Source of the DNA: CAIUMH01 sp963758555
GTDB lineage: Bacteria > Actinomycetota > Acidimicrobiia > Acidimicrobiales > RAAP-2
DNA length: 64,000 nucleotides
Assembly: GCA_963758555.1 (NCBI GenBank)
Contig: CAVWVW010000003.1
Location: forward strand, 1,612,001-1,676,000
Reading direction: 5' to 3'
The first letter of the stretch is position 1, and every line of letters starts with the position of its first letter. The notes beneath the pieces are model-generated. The model saw only the letters and a program-made list of their open reading frames with translations. It did not search any database and was not told the DNA's origin. Both the position numbers and the translations under genes were made by a program. Positions 46,261 through 55,802 of this stretch are shown here, one piece after another.

Positions 46261-46311
46261 CGCATCGATCCTCGTTCGTCGTTCACGGTTTCGTCTCGCT
46301 CCTCGGCTCGC

Positions 46312-47164
46312 TCAGTCCGACCAGGGCTTCTCATCCCACGGACGGTCCAGCGGCTGCATGCCGGCACCGAAGGGGAAGAACTGGCGCTGTGCCCACATCT
46401 CGGCCTGGAGCCCGTGGCTCAGCTCGTCCAAGAAGGCCCGGCGCAGGTTCTGGTTGAGCAGCATGCGGGTGTTGCGCAGCACGATCGGAGGACGCATGGC
46501 CAGCATGTGCGCCAGCTCCCAGCCGCGCTCCATGAGCTGGTCGCGTGGCAGCACCTCTTGGACGACGCCCCACTCCTTGGCCTCGGCGGCGTGCAGCTCG
46601 TAGCCCGTCAGCAGGAAGTAGCGCGCACGGCTCGGGCCGACGAGCTGATCCCAGACCACGTGCTGGCCGTCGCCGGGGACCATGCCGCGCGGGAAGTGGC
46701 TCAGGTCCTGGAAGTACGTGTCCTCCGAGGCGAGGACGATGTCCATGAGCAGCGGGACCTCCGAGTGCATGGTGCACGGGCCGTTGACCGCGGCGATCAT
46801 CGGCACCTCGACCGAGAGCAGGTTCTCGAGCAGCTTGCGCCCGTACCAACCCTTCTCGTCCATGAGCGCGATGCCCTCGGCGTCGTCATACGCGTTGTAG
46901 AGCGGTGCGCCCGACTCGGTGACGGGCTTGCCCCAGAGGGCGTTGTAGCTGTCGCCCGTGCCCGGTGTGGAGCACCACCTTGATCTCGCGGTCCCCGGCG
47001 ATGTCGGCCCACGCGTCGGCCATCGAGTCGTGCGACTCCCAGAACCACTCGAGCGGGCCGCCGTTGGTCTGGCCCTGCATCAAGAGCACCCCATCGGGCG
47101 TGAGCTCGAACTTGTAGTGCTCGTAGGCATCCTTGTACTCGGAGTACCTCGTCCGCTTACCCAT
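46312..47164 (-). CDS. Enoyl-CoA hydratase/isomerase family protein (apparent frameshift)
   Basis: The first frame gives MGKRTRYSEYKDAYEHYKF and the start of the crotonase fold. The second gives VPMIAAVNGPCTMHSEVPLLMDIVLASED, the oxyanion-hole region, and the C-terminal helices. The break near 46962 is one extra G in GGGCACGG; with it removed the sequence reads LHTGTGDSYNALWGKP. GAGGGGGAAG precedes the ATG. The usual catalytic glutamates are not both obvious, so it could be a hydrolase or retro-aldolase variant. It heads the minus-strand operon and diverges from a TetR gene. Confidence 0.8.
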
Positions 47165-47402
47165 TGCTTCCCCCTCTTTGAAGCCGGAGCTTCCTCGTTG
47201 CCTGCGACCGGTGTGCCTTGCACACTTTGTTCTCAAGATGTTGACGAACTTCGGACCCTGAGCGCAACTGCATCATCTGCGCGTCACGTCTCGCCCCGCT
47301 GTCGACCCGCCGCGCTCTCGGTGACGCTGAGCGCGCTCCGGTAGGATCTGGCTCACATGAGGCGGAATCTCTCCTCGGAGCCACGGCCAGGGACCCAGGC
47401 AG

Positions 47403-48017
47403 ATGCCACGAGCTGAGCTCGTCGACGACGCACGTCGGAGCCCGAAGTGGAAGGCCCGTCGAGAGGCCATCATCGACGTCTCGGCACCCGTCTTCGCCCG
47501 CCACGGCTACCACGCCACCGGCATCGCGGAGCTCTGCGCTGCCAACGACCTCGGCAAAGGTGCGCTCTACCACTACATCGGCTCGAAGGAGCAGCTGCTC
47601 GCTGACATCCACGACCGCGTCATGGATGAGGTCATGGAAGGGGCGAACCGGGTAGCCGCCGCCGAGGTGTCCTCCTCCGAGGCGCTGACCATGCTCGGCG
47701 ACGAGCTGATCGGCATCATCGCGTCGTACCCCGATCACGTCTGGGTCTTCCTCCATGAGTACCAAGCCCTCACCGGTGAGCGAGCCGAGCGCTTCCGCCT
47801 TCGCCGCCAAGAGTTCGAACAGCGCGTCGAAGGCATCTTGACCACGGGCATCGACTCGGGCGAGTTCCGAGCCGTCGACCCGAAGCTCACCTCGCGAGCG
47901 TGGCTGGGCATGCACAACTACACCTACCTGTGGCTCAAAGACCACGGTCCGCTCACCGCGCACGAGGTGGCCTCGGCCTTCGACGACATCTTCATCCGAG
48001 GCATCGCCACGACCTAG
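47403..48017 (+). CDS. TetR-family regulator, probable controller of the catabolic operon
   Basis: This 204-aa protein begins with a longer basic N-terminal arm, then an HTH in FARHGYHATGIAELCAANDLGKGALYHYIGSKEQLL, and has the C-terminal WLGMHNYTYLWLKDHGPLT motif of the KstR2-like TetR group that senses acyl-CoA intermediates in mycobacterial steroid catabolism. It is divergent from the seven-gene minus-strand operon, so it is a strong candidate regulator. The 238-bp gap has TAGGAT at 47342 as a possible -10 box. Confidence 0.85.
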   Translation: MPRAELVDDARRSPKWKARREAIIDVSAPVFARHGYHATGIAELCAANDLGKGALYHYIGSKEQLLADIHDRVMDEVMEGANRVAAAEVSSSEALTMLGDELIGIIASYPDHVWVFLHEYQALTGERAERFRLRRQEFEQRVEGILTTGIDSGEFRAVDPKLTSRAWLGMHNYTYLWLKDHGPLTAHEVASAFDDIFIRGIATT

Positions 48018-48034
48018 GGAGCAGGCGGCATGGC

Positions 48035-48781
48035 TCATGGGGCCGAGTACCCGCCGTCGACGACCATCGCTGAGCCCGTCGTCCAGCGCGACGCGTCGCT
48101 GACGAGGTAGGAGTACGCACCGACCAGATCGTCGGCGGAGCCGAGCCCGAGCGGGTGCTTGGAGGCAATGGTCTCGATCGCCTCGGCCGGGAGGCCTTCG
48201 TGGATGGCCGAGACGAAGGTTCCCGGGCACACGCAGTTCACCCGGATGCCGTCTCGGGCGTACTCGACCGCACCGACCTTGGCCAGCTGGATCACCGCCG
48301 CTTTGGTCGCGCAGTAGGGAGCAGCGTGCGACCACGCGGTCAGCCCAGAGACAGACGCCGTCAGCACGATGGAGCCCGAGCCCTGCGCGCGCATGGGCGC
48401 GACGGCAGCCTTGATGGCGTTCACCGCCCCGAGCACGTTGATGCGGAACGCCCGCTCCCAGTCCTCGGTCTTCAAGTTGTGGATCCGGCCGTTCGGCGAG
48501 ATCACCCCGGCGTTCGAGATCATGGCGTCGAGGTGCCCGAAGCGATCGAGGGCGTGGGCGACGACCGCCTGGACCTGGTCGAACTCGCTCACGTCGGCCA
48601 AGATCGTCTCGATCGAGCCACGCTGCTCAGGCAGCCCTCGCACCGTGTCGTCGAGCGAGGCCTGGCTGACGTCGCTCAAGACGAGGTCGGTGGCCTCCTC
48701 GCCGGCGAGCGTGCGCGAGATGGCACCGCCGAGCGCACCACCAGCGCCGGTCACCACGATGACCCGTCTCCCGCTCGTCAC
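48035..48781 (-). CDS. Short-chain dehydrogenase/reductase
   Basis: This 248-aa classical SDR has TGAGGALGGAISRTL (cofactor binding), SNAGVI, the Ser of SIVLTASVSG, the Y-C-A-T-K catalytic pair and VCPGTFVSAI. The GTG at 48781 is preferred because GGGGGG lies just upstream. It is followed upstream by another SDR gene on the same strand, 44 bp away, consistent with co-transcription. Likely acts on a hydroxyacyl-CoA or alcohol intermediate. Confidence 0.85.
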   Translation of the reverse strand: MTSGRRVIVVTGAGGALGGAISRTLAGEEATDLVLSDVSQASLDDTVRGLPEQRGSIETILADVSEFDQVQAVVAHALDRFGHLDAMISNAGVISPNGRIHNLKTEDWERAFRINVLGAVNAIKAAVAPMRAQGSGSIVLTASVSGLTAWSHAAPYCATKAAVIQLAKVGAVEYARDGIRVNCVCPGTFVSAIHEGLPAEAIETIASKHPLGLGSADDLVGAYSYLVSDASRWTTGSAMVVDGGYSAP

Positions 48782-48824
48782 GTCACGTCCCCCCTCTTCC
48801 CTGCTTGCTCGATCCACCCGGCCC

Positions 48825-49604
48825 TCAGACCAGGAGGTACCCACCGTCGACGTTGAGCACCGTGCCGGTCACGAACGCGGCGGCGTCCGACGCCAAGAAC
48901 TGGTACGCCCCCGGGAGATCCCCCGGGCTGCCCCATCGTCGCTGCGCGGTGTGGGCGACGATGCCCTCGTTGAGCTGTGGTGAGCGCATCCATCCCTCGG
49001 CCAGCGGCGAGTCGAACCACCCAGGAGCGACCACGTTGACCGTGATCCCCTGGGGGGCGAGGTCGAGGGCCAGCGCCTTGGCTAGCCCCACCAAGCCCGC
49101 CTTTGATGCGCTGTAGGCGCTCAAGCCCTTCCTCGGGCGCTCACCGAGCACCGAGCCGGTGAAGATCAGCCGACCGCCCTCGCCCATCACGCGAGCTGCC
49201 GAGCGCGCTCCCAAGAAGGCGCCGGTCAGGTTGACCTCGAGGACCTCACGCCACACGGTGGGATCGGTCTCCAGGGGTCCTCCGACCACGGGCGAGATCC
49301 CGGCGTTGCAGATCCACACGTCGAGACCACCCCATTCGGCGACCACGCCGTCGGCGATCGACTCGCTGAAGACGTCGTCTCGCACGTCGCCGCTGAAGAC
49401 CATCGTCTCGCCGGGCAGCGAGGCAGCGACGTCTCGCAGCTCGCGCTCGGTGCGCGAGACGAGCGCCACACGAGCGCCAGCCTCGGAGAACGCGTGCGAG
49501 AGCAGCTGGCCGAGACCGCGGCCCGCCCCCGTGATGACTACCCTTTTGAGCGACACGTCACCGGCACGAGAGAACGAGCTGGGGATGGCGATTTGCTCAG
49601 TCAT
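48825..49604 (-). CDS. Short-chain dehydrogenase/reductase
   Basis: This 259-aa SDR has TGAGRGLGQLLSHAF, CNAGISP, the S-x-Y-x3-K set (SVLG, YSASKAG) and VAPGWFDSPLAEGW. GGGGGAGG precedes the ATG at 49604. It is paired with the SDR at 48035 and diverges from the E1 fusion gene across a perfect operator-like inverted repeat. Confidence 0.85.
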   Translation of the reverse strand: MTEQIAIPSSFSRAGDVSLKRVVITGAGRGLGQLLSHAFSEAGARVALVSRTERELRDVAASLPGETMVFSGDVRDDVFSESIADGVVAEWGGLDVWICNAGISPVVGGPLETDPTVWREVLEVNLTGAFLGARSAARVMGEGGRLIFTGSVLGERPRKGLSAYSASKAGLVGLAKALALDLAPQGITVNVVAPGWFDSPLAEGWMRSPQLNEGIVAHTAQRRWGSPGDLPGAYQFLASDAAAFVTGTVLNVDGGYLLV

Positions 49605-49620
49605 CGTTCCTCCCCCGTCG

Positions 49621-49638
49621 TTGTACCGTCCGGTACAA
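49621..49638. promoter_or_regulatory. Perfect TTGTACCG-TC-CGGTACAA inverted repeat over a -10 box
   Basis: Eight-bp perfect arms separated by TC overlap the -10 box TACAAT at 49634-49639 of the E1 fusion gene. A bound repressor would block the divergent SDR and E1 promoters. Related sites occur at 41357, 52834 and 62195. Confidence 0.65.
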
Positions 49639-49648
49639 TACACCGCTC

Positions 49649-51641
49649 ATGACTGAAAACTCCACGTCCCCGTCCGACTTCTCCGAGGCTGATCTGCTTG
49701 AGATGTATCGGCGGATGGTGGTCATCCGCGAGTTCGAGCAGCGAGTCGCCAAGCTCTACGCCGACAGCCAGGTTCCTGGCTTCGTCCACCTCTCGATCGG
49801 CCAAGAGGCCTCAGCCGTCGGAGCGTGCTGGCCGCTCCTCCCAGCCGACGCCATCACCTCGACGCACCGCGGCCACGGGCACTGCCTGGCCAAGGGACTC
49901 GATCCCCTCAGGATGTTCGCAGAGCTCATGGGCAAGGAGCAGGGCTCCAACCACGGTCGCGGTGGCTCGATGCACATCGCCGATCCGACCCTCGGCATCT
50001 TGGGCGCCAACGGCATCGTGGCCGCAGGGATCCCGATCGCCGTCGGCGCAGCAGCCGCGGCGCAGCTGCGGGCCAACGACAGCGTCGCGCTCTCCTTCTT
50101 CGGCGACGGGGCCGTCGCCCAGGGTGCGTTCCACGAGGCCGTCAACCTGGCTGCGGTCTGGGAGCTGCCGGTCATCTTCTTCTGCGAGAACAACGGCTAC
50201 GCCGAGTTCTCCTCAGCAGCCGATCAGCACGCGGCCCCGCTCGAGCAGCGAGCGGCTGGCTACGGCATCGGATACGCCTCGGTTGACGGCAACGACGTGG
50301 TGGCCACCGCCGCGCTCATGGAGTCGGTCATCGCCTCGGTGCGAGGCGGCGGCGGTCCAGTCCTGGTCGAGGCCACCACCTATCGCTGGCACGGCCACTA
50401 CGAAGGTGACCCTCAGCGCTACAAGGCCAAGGGCGAGCTCGAAGACTGGCAGGAGCGAGACCCCCTGCTCATCCACGCGGCTTACCTCCAGAGCAAGGGG
50501 ATCAGCCAGGAAACCTTGGAGGCGATCACTGCCTCGGTGGCAGCCGAGCTCGACGAGGCTGCCGCCAAGGCGGCAGAGATGGCCGATCCCGAACCGAGCT
50601 CGTTCTTAGACTTCGTCACGCGGCCGCGCACGATCCTCGACGAGCCCGCACCTCTGGCTGAAGACGCGGCGATCTTCAAGACCATGGACGCCGTGCGCAC
50701 CGCCTTGGACGCCGAGCTCGAGAGCGACGAGCGGGTCTTCATCGCCGGCATCGACGTCGGTGCGGGCGGCAACGTCTTCGGCCTCACGCGTGGGCTGCAC
50801 GCCACCTACGCCAACCGCGTCCGCGACACCCCGATCTCCGAGACTGCCATCTTGGGGCTTGGGCGTCGGAGCAGCCATGGCTGGCATGCGGCCTGTGGTC
50901 GAGATCATGTACCTCGACTTCCTCGGGGTGTGCTTCGACCAGCTGCTCAACCAGGCCGCCAAGATGCCGTTCATGACCGGCGGTGCCGCAGAGATGGCGC
51001 TCACCGTGCGCACCCAGTTCGGCGCCGGCAAGTCATCGGGCAGCCAGCACTCTCAGAGCCTTGAGGTCCTGCTGGCCCACATCCCGGGCCTCTCGGTGGT
51101 GATGCCCTCGAACCCGGCTGACACCTACGGCCTGCTGCGCGCCTCGATCCAGGACCCGAACCCAGTCATCTTCATCGAGAACCGCCTGCTCTACGGGCTG
51201 AAGGGTCCGAAGCCTCCGGTCGACCACCTCGTGCCGCTCGGCAAGGCCAAGATCGTCAGAGCAGGCACCGACGTCACGGTGGTGTCGATCTCTCGGATGG
51301 TCCACGAGGCGCTGGCCGCTGCCGAGCAGGTCGCCGAGGAGGGGATCTCGGTCGAGGTGCTCGACCTGCGCTCCGTCGCACCGCTCGACATGGAGGCCAT
51401 CTTGACCTCGGTCAGGAAGACCTCACGGCTGCTCATCGCGCACGAAGCCGTCGTGCCCTTCGGCATCGGCGCCGAGATCGCCGCGACGGTGGGTGCCGAG
51501 GCCTTCGGCGAGCTGGCCGCTCCCATCGCTCGGGTCGGTGCCGCTCCCAGCCCTCCTCCCTACGCCCCCGTGCTCGAGCACGCGTGGCTGCCCGACCGAG
51601 AGACCATCGCTCACGCGCTTCGAGGTCTGGCCAAGAGCTGA
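49649..51641 (+). CDS. Thiamine-diphosphate 2-oxoacid dehydrogenase E1, alpha and beta chains fused (apparent frameshift)
   Basis: The N-terminal half resembles an E1 alpha chain: GHGHCLAKG, then FGDGAVAQGAFHEAVNLAAVW, the thiamine-diphosphate motif GDG-x-N-like segment. The C-terminal half resembles E1 beta: AGMRPVVEIMYLDFLGVCFDQLLNQAAKM, and VVMPSNPADTYGLL. The first frame ends at 51064; the second, shown from 50760, holds the beta half. Removing one G near 50860 gives ETAILGLGVGAAMAGM and a single protein of about 663 aa. The ATG is 9 nt after the -10 box TACAAT with no ribosome-binding site. No E2 or E3 gene is adjacent. Confidence 0.75.
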
Positions 51642-51648
51642 GGGCCGT

Positions 51649-51664
51649 AGAGCGCCGACGCTCT
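51649..51664. terminator. Small hairpin between convergent genes
   Basis: AGAGCG-CCGA-CGCTCT forms a six-bp stem between the E1 stop and the acyl-CoA dehydrogenase stop. It is short and lacks a clear T-run, so its role is uncertain. Confidence 0.35.
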
Positions 51665-51675
51665 GGGCGCCACGC

Positions 51676-52821
51676 TCAGCAGCCGAGGGTTCGAGCGATC
51701 ACCATGTGCTGGATCTCGTTGGTGCCCTCACCGATCTCGAGCACCTTCGAGTCGCAGTAGAACCGAGCCACCGGCGACTCGAGCATGTAGCCGAGCCCGC
51801 CGTGGATCTGGACCGCCTCTGAGGCCGCCCACGCAGCCAGGCGGCTGGCCTTGAGCTTGGCCATGGAGGCTTCCTTCAAGAACGGCTTGCCCGCGTCGCG
51901 CAGCGATGCCGCCCGATAGGTCAGCCATCGAGCCGCTTCGAGCTCGGTGGCGATGTCCGCCAGCTTGAACTGGATGGCTTGGAACTTCGAGATCGGCTGA
52001 CCGAACTGGATGCGCTCCTTGGCGTAGGTGGTGGCGAGGTCCAAGACCGCCTGGGTCAAGCTGAGCGAGAGCGCGGCGATCGAGATCCTGCCGACCTCGA
52101 GGGTCCCGAGGAACTGGCCGAGCCCGAGGTTCGGATCGCCGACCAGCTGGTCGTCGGGCACCCAGACGTCGTCGAAGAAGAGCTCTCGGGTGTCGAGGCC
52201 CTTCCACCCGATGCCACGCATCTTCGAGCCCATGGTGAAGCCCTCGACACCCTTCTCGACCACGAAGGTGGCGTAGCTCGTCTTCTCGTCGTTCGTCTCG
52301 GTCCTCGCCAGCAGGGTCACACCGAAGGACATGTCCGTGCCGGCGTTCGAGATGAACGTCTTCTTGCCGTTGATCAGCCACCCGCCGTCTTGGTGCACGG
52401 CGCGGGTGGTGATGCCCTTGGCGTCAGAGCCGGCATCGGGCTCGGTGAGCCCGAACGCCCCGAGCGCCTTGCCCTCGGCCAAGGGCCGGAGCCAGCGCTC
52501 GCGCTGCTCGTCGGTGCCGAAGAGGTAGAGGGGCAGCGAGCCGATCGTCACGTGCGCTTGCCAAGCGGCGGCCACGGACTGATCGGCCAGGCCGATCTGC
52601 TCCATGGCGGCGACGAAGCCGACCGTCGTCATGCCGATGCCGCCCCACTGCTCAGGGATGAGCATCCCCAAGAGGCCGAGCTCGCCCATCTCGCGCAGCA
52701 GGTCGGTCGGACAGCGAGCCTCCTCCCAGGCCGCAGGGGCACGCGTGGCGATCTCGTTCTGAGCGAAGTCTCGGCACAGCGAAGCGAGGGCCTGCTCGTC
52801 GTCAGTCAGGGAGAAGTCCAT
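51676..52821 (-). CDS. Acyl-CoA dehydrogenase
   Basis: This 381-aa flavoprotein starts MDFSLTDDEQALASLCRDF and has GLTEPDAGSDAKGITTRA and WLINGKKTFISNAGTDM in the beta domain, and IQFGQPISKFQAIQFKLADI in the C-terminal domain. The catalytic Glu is at about residue 365 in IGEGTNEIQHMVIAR. It is of the short- or branched-chain acyl-CoA dehydrogenase type. The ATG lies 6 nt after TAGGAT, and an operator-like site covers the promoter. Its substrate is a CoA ester of the pathway. Confidence 0.9.
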   Translation of the reverse strand: MDFSLTDDEQALASLCRDFAQNEIATRAPAAWEEARCPTDLLREMGELGLLGMLIPEQWGGIGMTTVGFVAAMEQIGLADQSVAAAWQAHVTIGSLPLYLFGTDEQRERWLRPLAEGKALGAFGLTEPDAGSDAKGITTRAVHQDGGWLINGKKTFISNAGTDMSFGVTLLARTETNDEKTSYATFVVEKGVEGFTMGSKMRGIGWKGLDTRELFFDDVWVPDDQLVGDPNLGLGQFLGTLEVGRISIAALSLSLTQAVLDLATTYAKERIQFGQPISKFQAIQFKLADIATELEAARWLTYRAASLRDAGKPFLKEASMAKLKASRLAAWAASEAVQIHGGLGYMLESPVARFYCDSKVLEIGEGTNEIQHMVIARTLGC

Positions 52822-52833
52822 GGGCGAATCCTA

Positions 52834-52851
52834 TTGGACTGATCGGTACAG
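52834..52851. promoter_or_regulatory. GGACTG-AT-CGGTAC operator-like site
   Basis: On the plus strand, GGACTG-AT-CGGTACAG lies directly upstream of the acyl-CoA dehydrogenase promoter, within the -35/-10 region on the minus strand. It shares the right half and the AC-x-G left core with the site at 49621. Confidence 0.5.
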
Positions 52852-52875
52852 AAGTGAGGGCCGCTGCGGCGTGCG

Positions 52876-53853
52876 TCAGGAGCGCAGCTGGTCCATCACC
52901 CGTGCGCAGTCGAGCCCGTCAGCGAAGGTGGCCAGCTCGCCGCGCACCTCGCCCCGCAGCACCGCCTCGCGAGCCGCCTCCGCCCAGCGCTGCATGGGCA
53001 GCTTGTAGACGTCGCCGCCGTGGGGGTTCGGGTCGAGCTCTTGTCGGATGCCGTCGTCGGTCTGGAGCACCAAGAGGTGATCGCCCTCGGTCTCGATGGT
53101 GCCTTTGGTGCCGATCACGAGCATGCGCTGGGGCAGGTTCACCGGGGCGGCGACGCTTGTGTCGATCACGGTCGTGATGCCCTGAGTGGAGCGCAAGGTG
53201 GCGATGAAGCCGTCCTCGGCCGAGCACTGCTGCAGCACGCCGTCGGCGTCCGGTCGCTGCGTGATCGAGGTGCGTCGCTCGGCGAAGGCCTCCTCCGACC
53301 TCGCCGAAGGTCCAGAGTGCGAAGTCGATGACGTGGCTGCCGAAGGCACCGATCCAGCCCCCGCCTCGCTCGGCGTCGAACAGCCAGCCGTAGGGCCGAA
53401 GCGGCGTGCGGGACAGCGAGGTGAACATGCGCGGACTGGAAGTGGATCGGCTCGCCGATGGCGCCCTCGTCGAGCAGGGAGCGGATCAGCTGGTGCTTGG
53501 CGTCGAAGCGGAACTCGAAGTTCACGATGTTCACCACGCCCGCCTCGGCGGCGAGCGCTGCCATCTGCTGGGCCTCGTGCGCGCTCGGTGCCAAAGGGCT
53601 TGTCGCAGGCCACGGCGTGGCCGCCGGCGATGGCTTGGCTGACGTGGTCGAGGTGCAGGAAGGGTGGCGAGTGGATCGAGATCAGATCGACCTCGTCCGA
53701 CGAGCACAGCGCGCGCGACCGCCTGGGTCGTCGTCGCGGGGTGACGACCTCGACGAGCGCGCAGCCCTCGAGCTCGTCGAAGACCGGGGCCACGACCCGG
53801 GCGCCGAAGCCCGTGCCGATCACGCCGACTCTCACCGTGGGCTCAGTGCTCAT
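52876..53853 (-). CDS. Gfo/Idh/MocA-family oxidoreductase (multiple apparent frameshifts)
   Basis: The segments VRVGVIGTGFGARVVAPVF at the start (cofactor motif GTGFG), SIHSPPFLHLDHVSQAIAGGHAVACDKPFG (the E/D-K-P motif), ARYGGGWIGAFGSHVIDF-like sequence in a second frame, and TKGTIETEGDHLLVLQTDDG near the end establish the family. The frame breaks near 53730, 53594, 53425 and 53290. Each fits a single-base error. The protein would be about 325 aa. It is the last gene of a five-gene CoA operon that starts at 57907. GAGGGAGG precedes the ATG. Confidence 0.7.
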   Translation of the reverse strand: MSTEPTVRVGVIGTGFGARVVAPVFDELEGCALVEVVTPRRRPRRSRALCSSDEVDLISIHSPPFLHLDHVSQAIAGGHAVACDKPFGTERARGPADGSARRRGGRGEHRELRVPLRRQAPADPLPARRGRHRRADPLPVRACSPRCPARRFGPTAGCSTPSEAGAGSVPSAATSSTSHSGPSARSEEAFAERRTSITQRPDADGVLQQCSAEDGFIATLRSTQGITTVIDTSVAAPVNLPQRMLVIGTKGTIETEGDHLLVLQTDDGIRQELDPNPHGGDVYKLPMQRWAEAAREAVLRGEVRGELATFADGLDCARVMDQLRS

Positions 53854-53868
53854 TGGTTGCCTCCCTCG

Positions 53869-55019
53869 TCATGCGTCCTCGGTGATGCTCTGTCGGGCGA
53901 CGCCTGCCTGCGTCAGCTCGTCGATGGCGGCGTGCGAGAGGCCGAGCGAGGCCAGGACGGCCGTGGTGTCATCGCCTGGCAGCCCTGGCGCTGAGGGCAC
54001 CTCGAGCGTGGTGCGAGAGAACCGAGGCGCGGGTGCAGGTTGGATGGCACCCTTCGACCTCGACGAAGGTGCCTCGCGACACGCTGTGGACGTGGTTCGG
54101 CGCCTCGGCCAGCCGAAGCACCGGCGTCGCGCACGACTGCGGGGAGACGAGCTCGGCCTCCCACTCCGCTCGGGTCTTCTCCAAGAAGCGCGCCGCCATG
54201 AGCCTCCGTGTGCGGCCCATGCCTCACGAGTACTCCTCCTGGGGCACGTCGACGACCAAGCCGGCGACACAGCTCGGCATAGAACTGCGGCTCCAAGGCA
54301 CCCACCGCGAAGTGCTCACCATCAGCCGTCTCATAGGTCCGGTAGTAGTGCGCAGCGCCGTCCACCACGTTGGCGTGGCGCTCGTCGACCCAGCGGCCAT
54401 CAGCGAGCATGCCGTGGAACACCGTGGTCAAGGTGGCGGCGGCGTCGAACATCGAGACGTCGATCACCTGGCCAGACCCTGAGCTCCGGGCCTCGAGCAT
54501 GCCGCTCACGAGGCCCAGCGCGAGCAGCATGCCTCCCCCGCCGTAGTCGCCCAGGATGTTGAGGGCGGCACGGCGGGCGTCTCAGCCGGGCCGATGGCTC
54601 CGAGCACCCCGCTGAGCGCGATGTAGTTGATGTCGTGGCCGGCCATCTGGGCGTACTCGCCGTCCTGGCCCCACCCCGTCATCCGGGCGTAGACGAGTCG
54701 AGGGTTCCGCTCGAGCAACGTGTCGGGGCCGATGCCCATGCGCTCCGCCACGCCAGGACGAAAGACCTCGACGAAGCCGTCGGCGTCATCGATGAGCGAC
54801 AGCAGCACCTCGACGGCACCAGGGCCTTCATGTCCAAGGCGACCGAGCGCTGGTTCCGTCCGAAGCACGGCATCGATGGGGCGAGCCTGATCGACCTCGC
54901 TGGCTCGATCCACCCGGATGACCTCGGCGCCGAGGTCGCCCAAGCAGCATCCCGCAGAACGAGGAGGGGCCGAAGCCCCCCATCATCACGATCCGAGAGC
55001 CGACGAGCGGCCCGCTCAC
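53869..55019 (-). CDS. CaiB/BaiF-family CoA-transferase or alpha-methylacyl-CoA racemase (multiple apparent frameshifts)
   Basis: Joined across frames, the sequence reads GMLLGDLGAEVIRVDR, then GRNQRSVALDMK, FVEVFRPGVAERMGIGPDTLL, YARMTGWGQDGEYAQMAGHDINYIALSGVLGAIG, and ILGDYGGGGMLLALGLVSGMLEA, the family core including the catalytic Asp region. Breaks lie near 54943, 54868, 54832, 54573, 54262 and 54210. Its GTG start overlaps the upstream stop as GTGA. The family transfers CoA or epimerises 2-methylacyl-CoA, which suits a branched-chain catabolic pathway. Confidence 0.75.
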
Positions 55020-55797
55020 TGCTCAGCCCACCGCTGACGAGCGGCGGCGGCCTCGTCGGAGCCATGGGCGATCACCTGGTTGCGGTTCTCCACCTCGAGC
55101 GCGGAGGCCAGATCAGGGGCATCGGCGTTCTGCTGCAGCGCTCGCTTGGTCAGCTGGGTGGCCAGCGCGGAGCTCGCGGCGATCGTGCGAGGCAACTGCA
55201 AGGGCGCGCGAGCCCAGCTGCTCGTCCTCGACGCAGCTCGGAGACGAGGCCGCGCTCGAAGGCCTCCTGCGAGGTCACCTTGCGGCCGGTGAGCATCCAG
55301 TCGGCGGCCACGCTCAGCCCGACGACCCGAGGGCAGGTAGTAGCTCATGCCCATCTCCGCCCCGGTGAGCCCGACCAGGATCGCGCCGTTGCCGAAGCTC
55401 GCCGACTGAGCGCACAGTCGCACGTCGGCGGCCAGGGCAGAGCCCGAGGCCGCCGCCGAAGGCGGGCCCGTTGATGGCGGCGACGATGGGCTGGGGCAGG
55501 TCGCGGAAGAGCTGCGGCAGCGACGCCATCTTCTCCTGGAAGCGCAGCTTGTCGAGCACCGGCGCGTCATCGGAGCGTCATCGACGGTCCGAAGTCACGC
55601 AGGTCGACGCCGGCACAGAAGCCGCGCCCCTCCCCGGTGACCAGCACGACCCTGGTGCTCGAGTCGACGGCGAGGGCCGAGAACGTCGAGTCGGAGCTCG
55701 AGCATCATCGCTTCGTTGATGGCGTTGAGCCGTTCGGGTCGGTTCAGCGTGACCCAGGTGACGCCGTCGGCCGGCCGATCGACGAGAGCGTCGCCAT
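55016..55797 (-). CDS. Enoyl-CoA hydratase/isomerase (multiple apparent frameshifts)
   Basis: The crotonase fold is recognisable across frames: TWVTLNRPERLNAINEAMM, VVLVTGEGRGFCAGVDL, QPIVAAINGPAFGGGL, ADVRLCAQSASFGNGAILVGLTGAEMGMSYYLP, and TQLTKRALQQNADAPDL. At least five single-base breaks lie between 55785 and 55195. The ATG at 55797 follows the thiolase stop by 5 nt. Near the active site FGNGAILVGLTGAEMGMSYYLP carries a Glu in the position of the hydratase acid. Its end overlaps the CoA-transferase start. Confidence 0.75.
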
Positions 55798-55802
55798 CTC
55801 GC

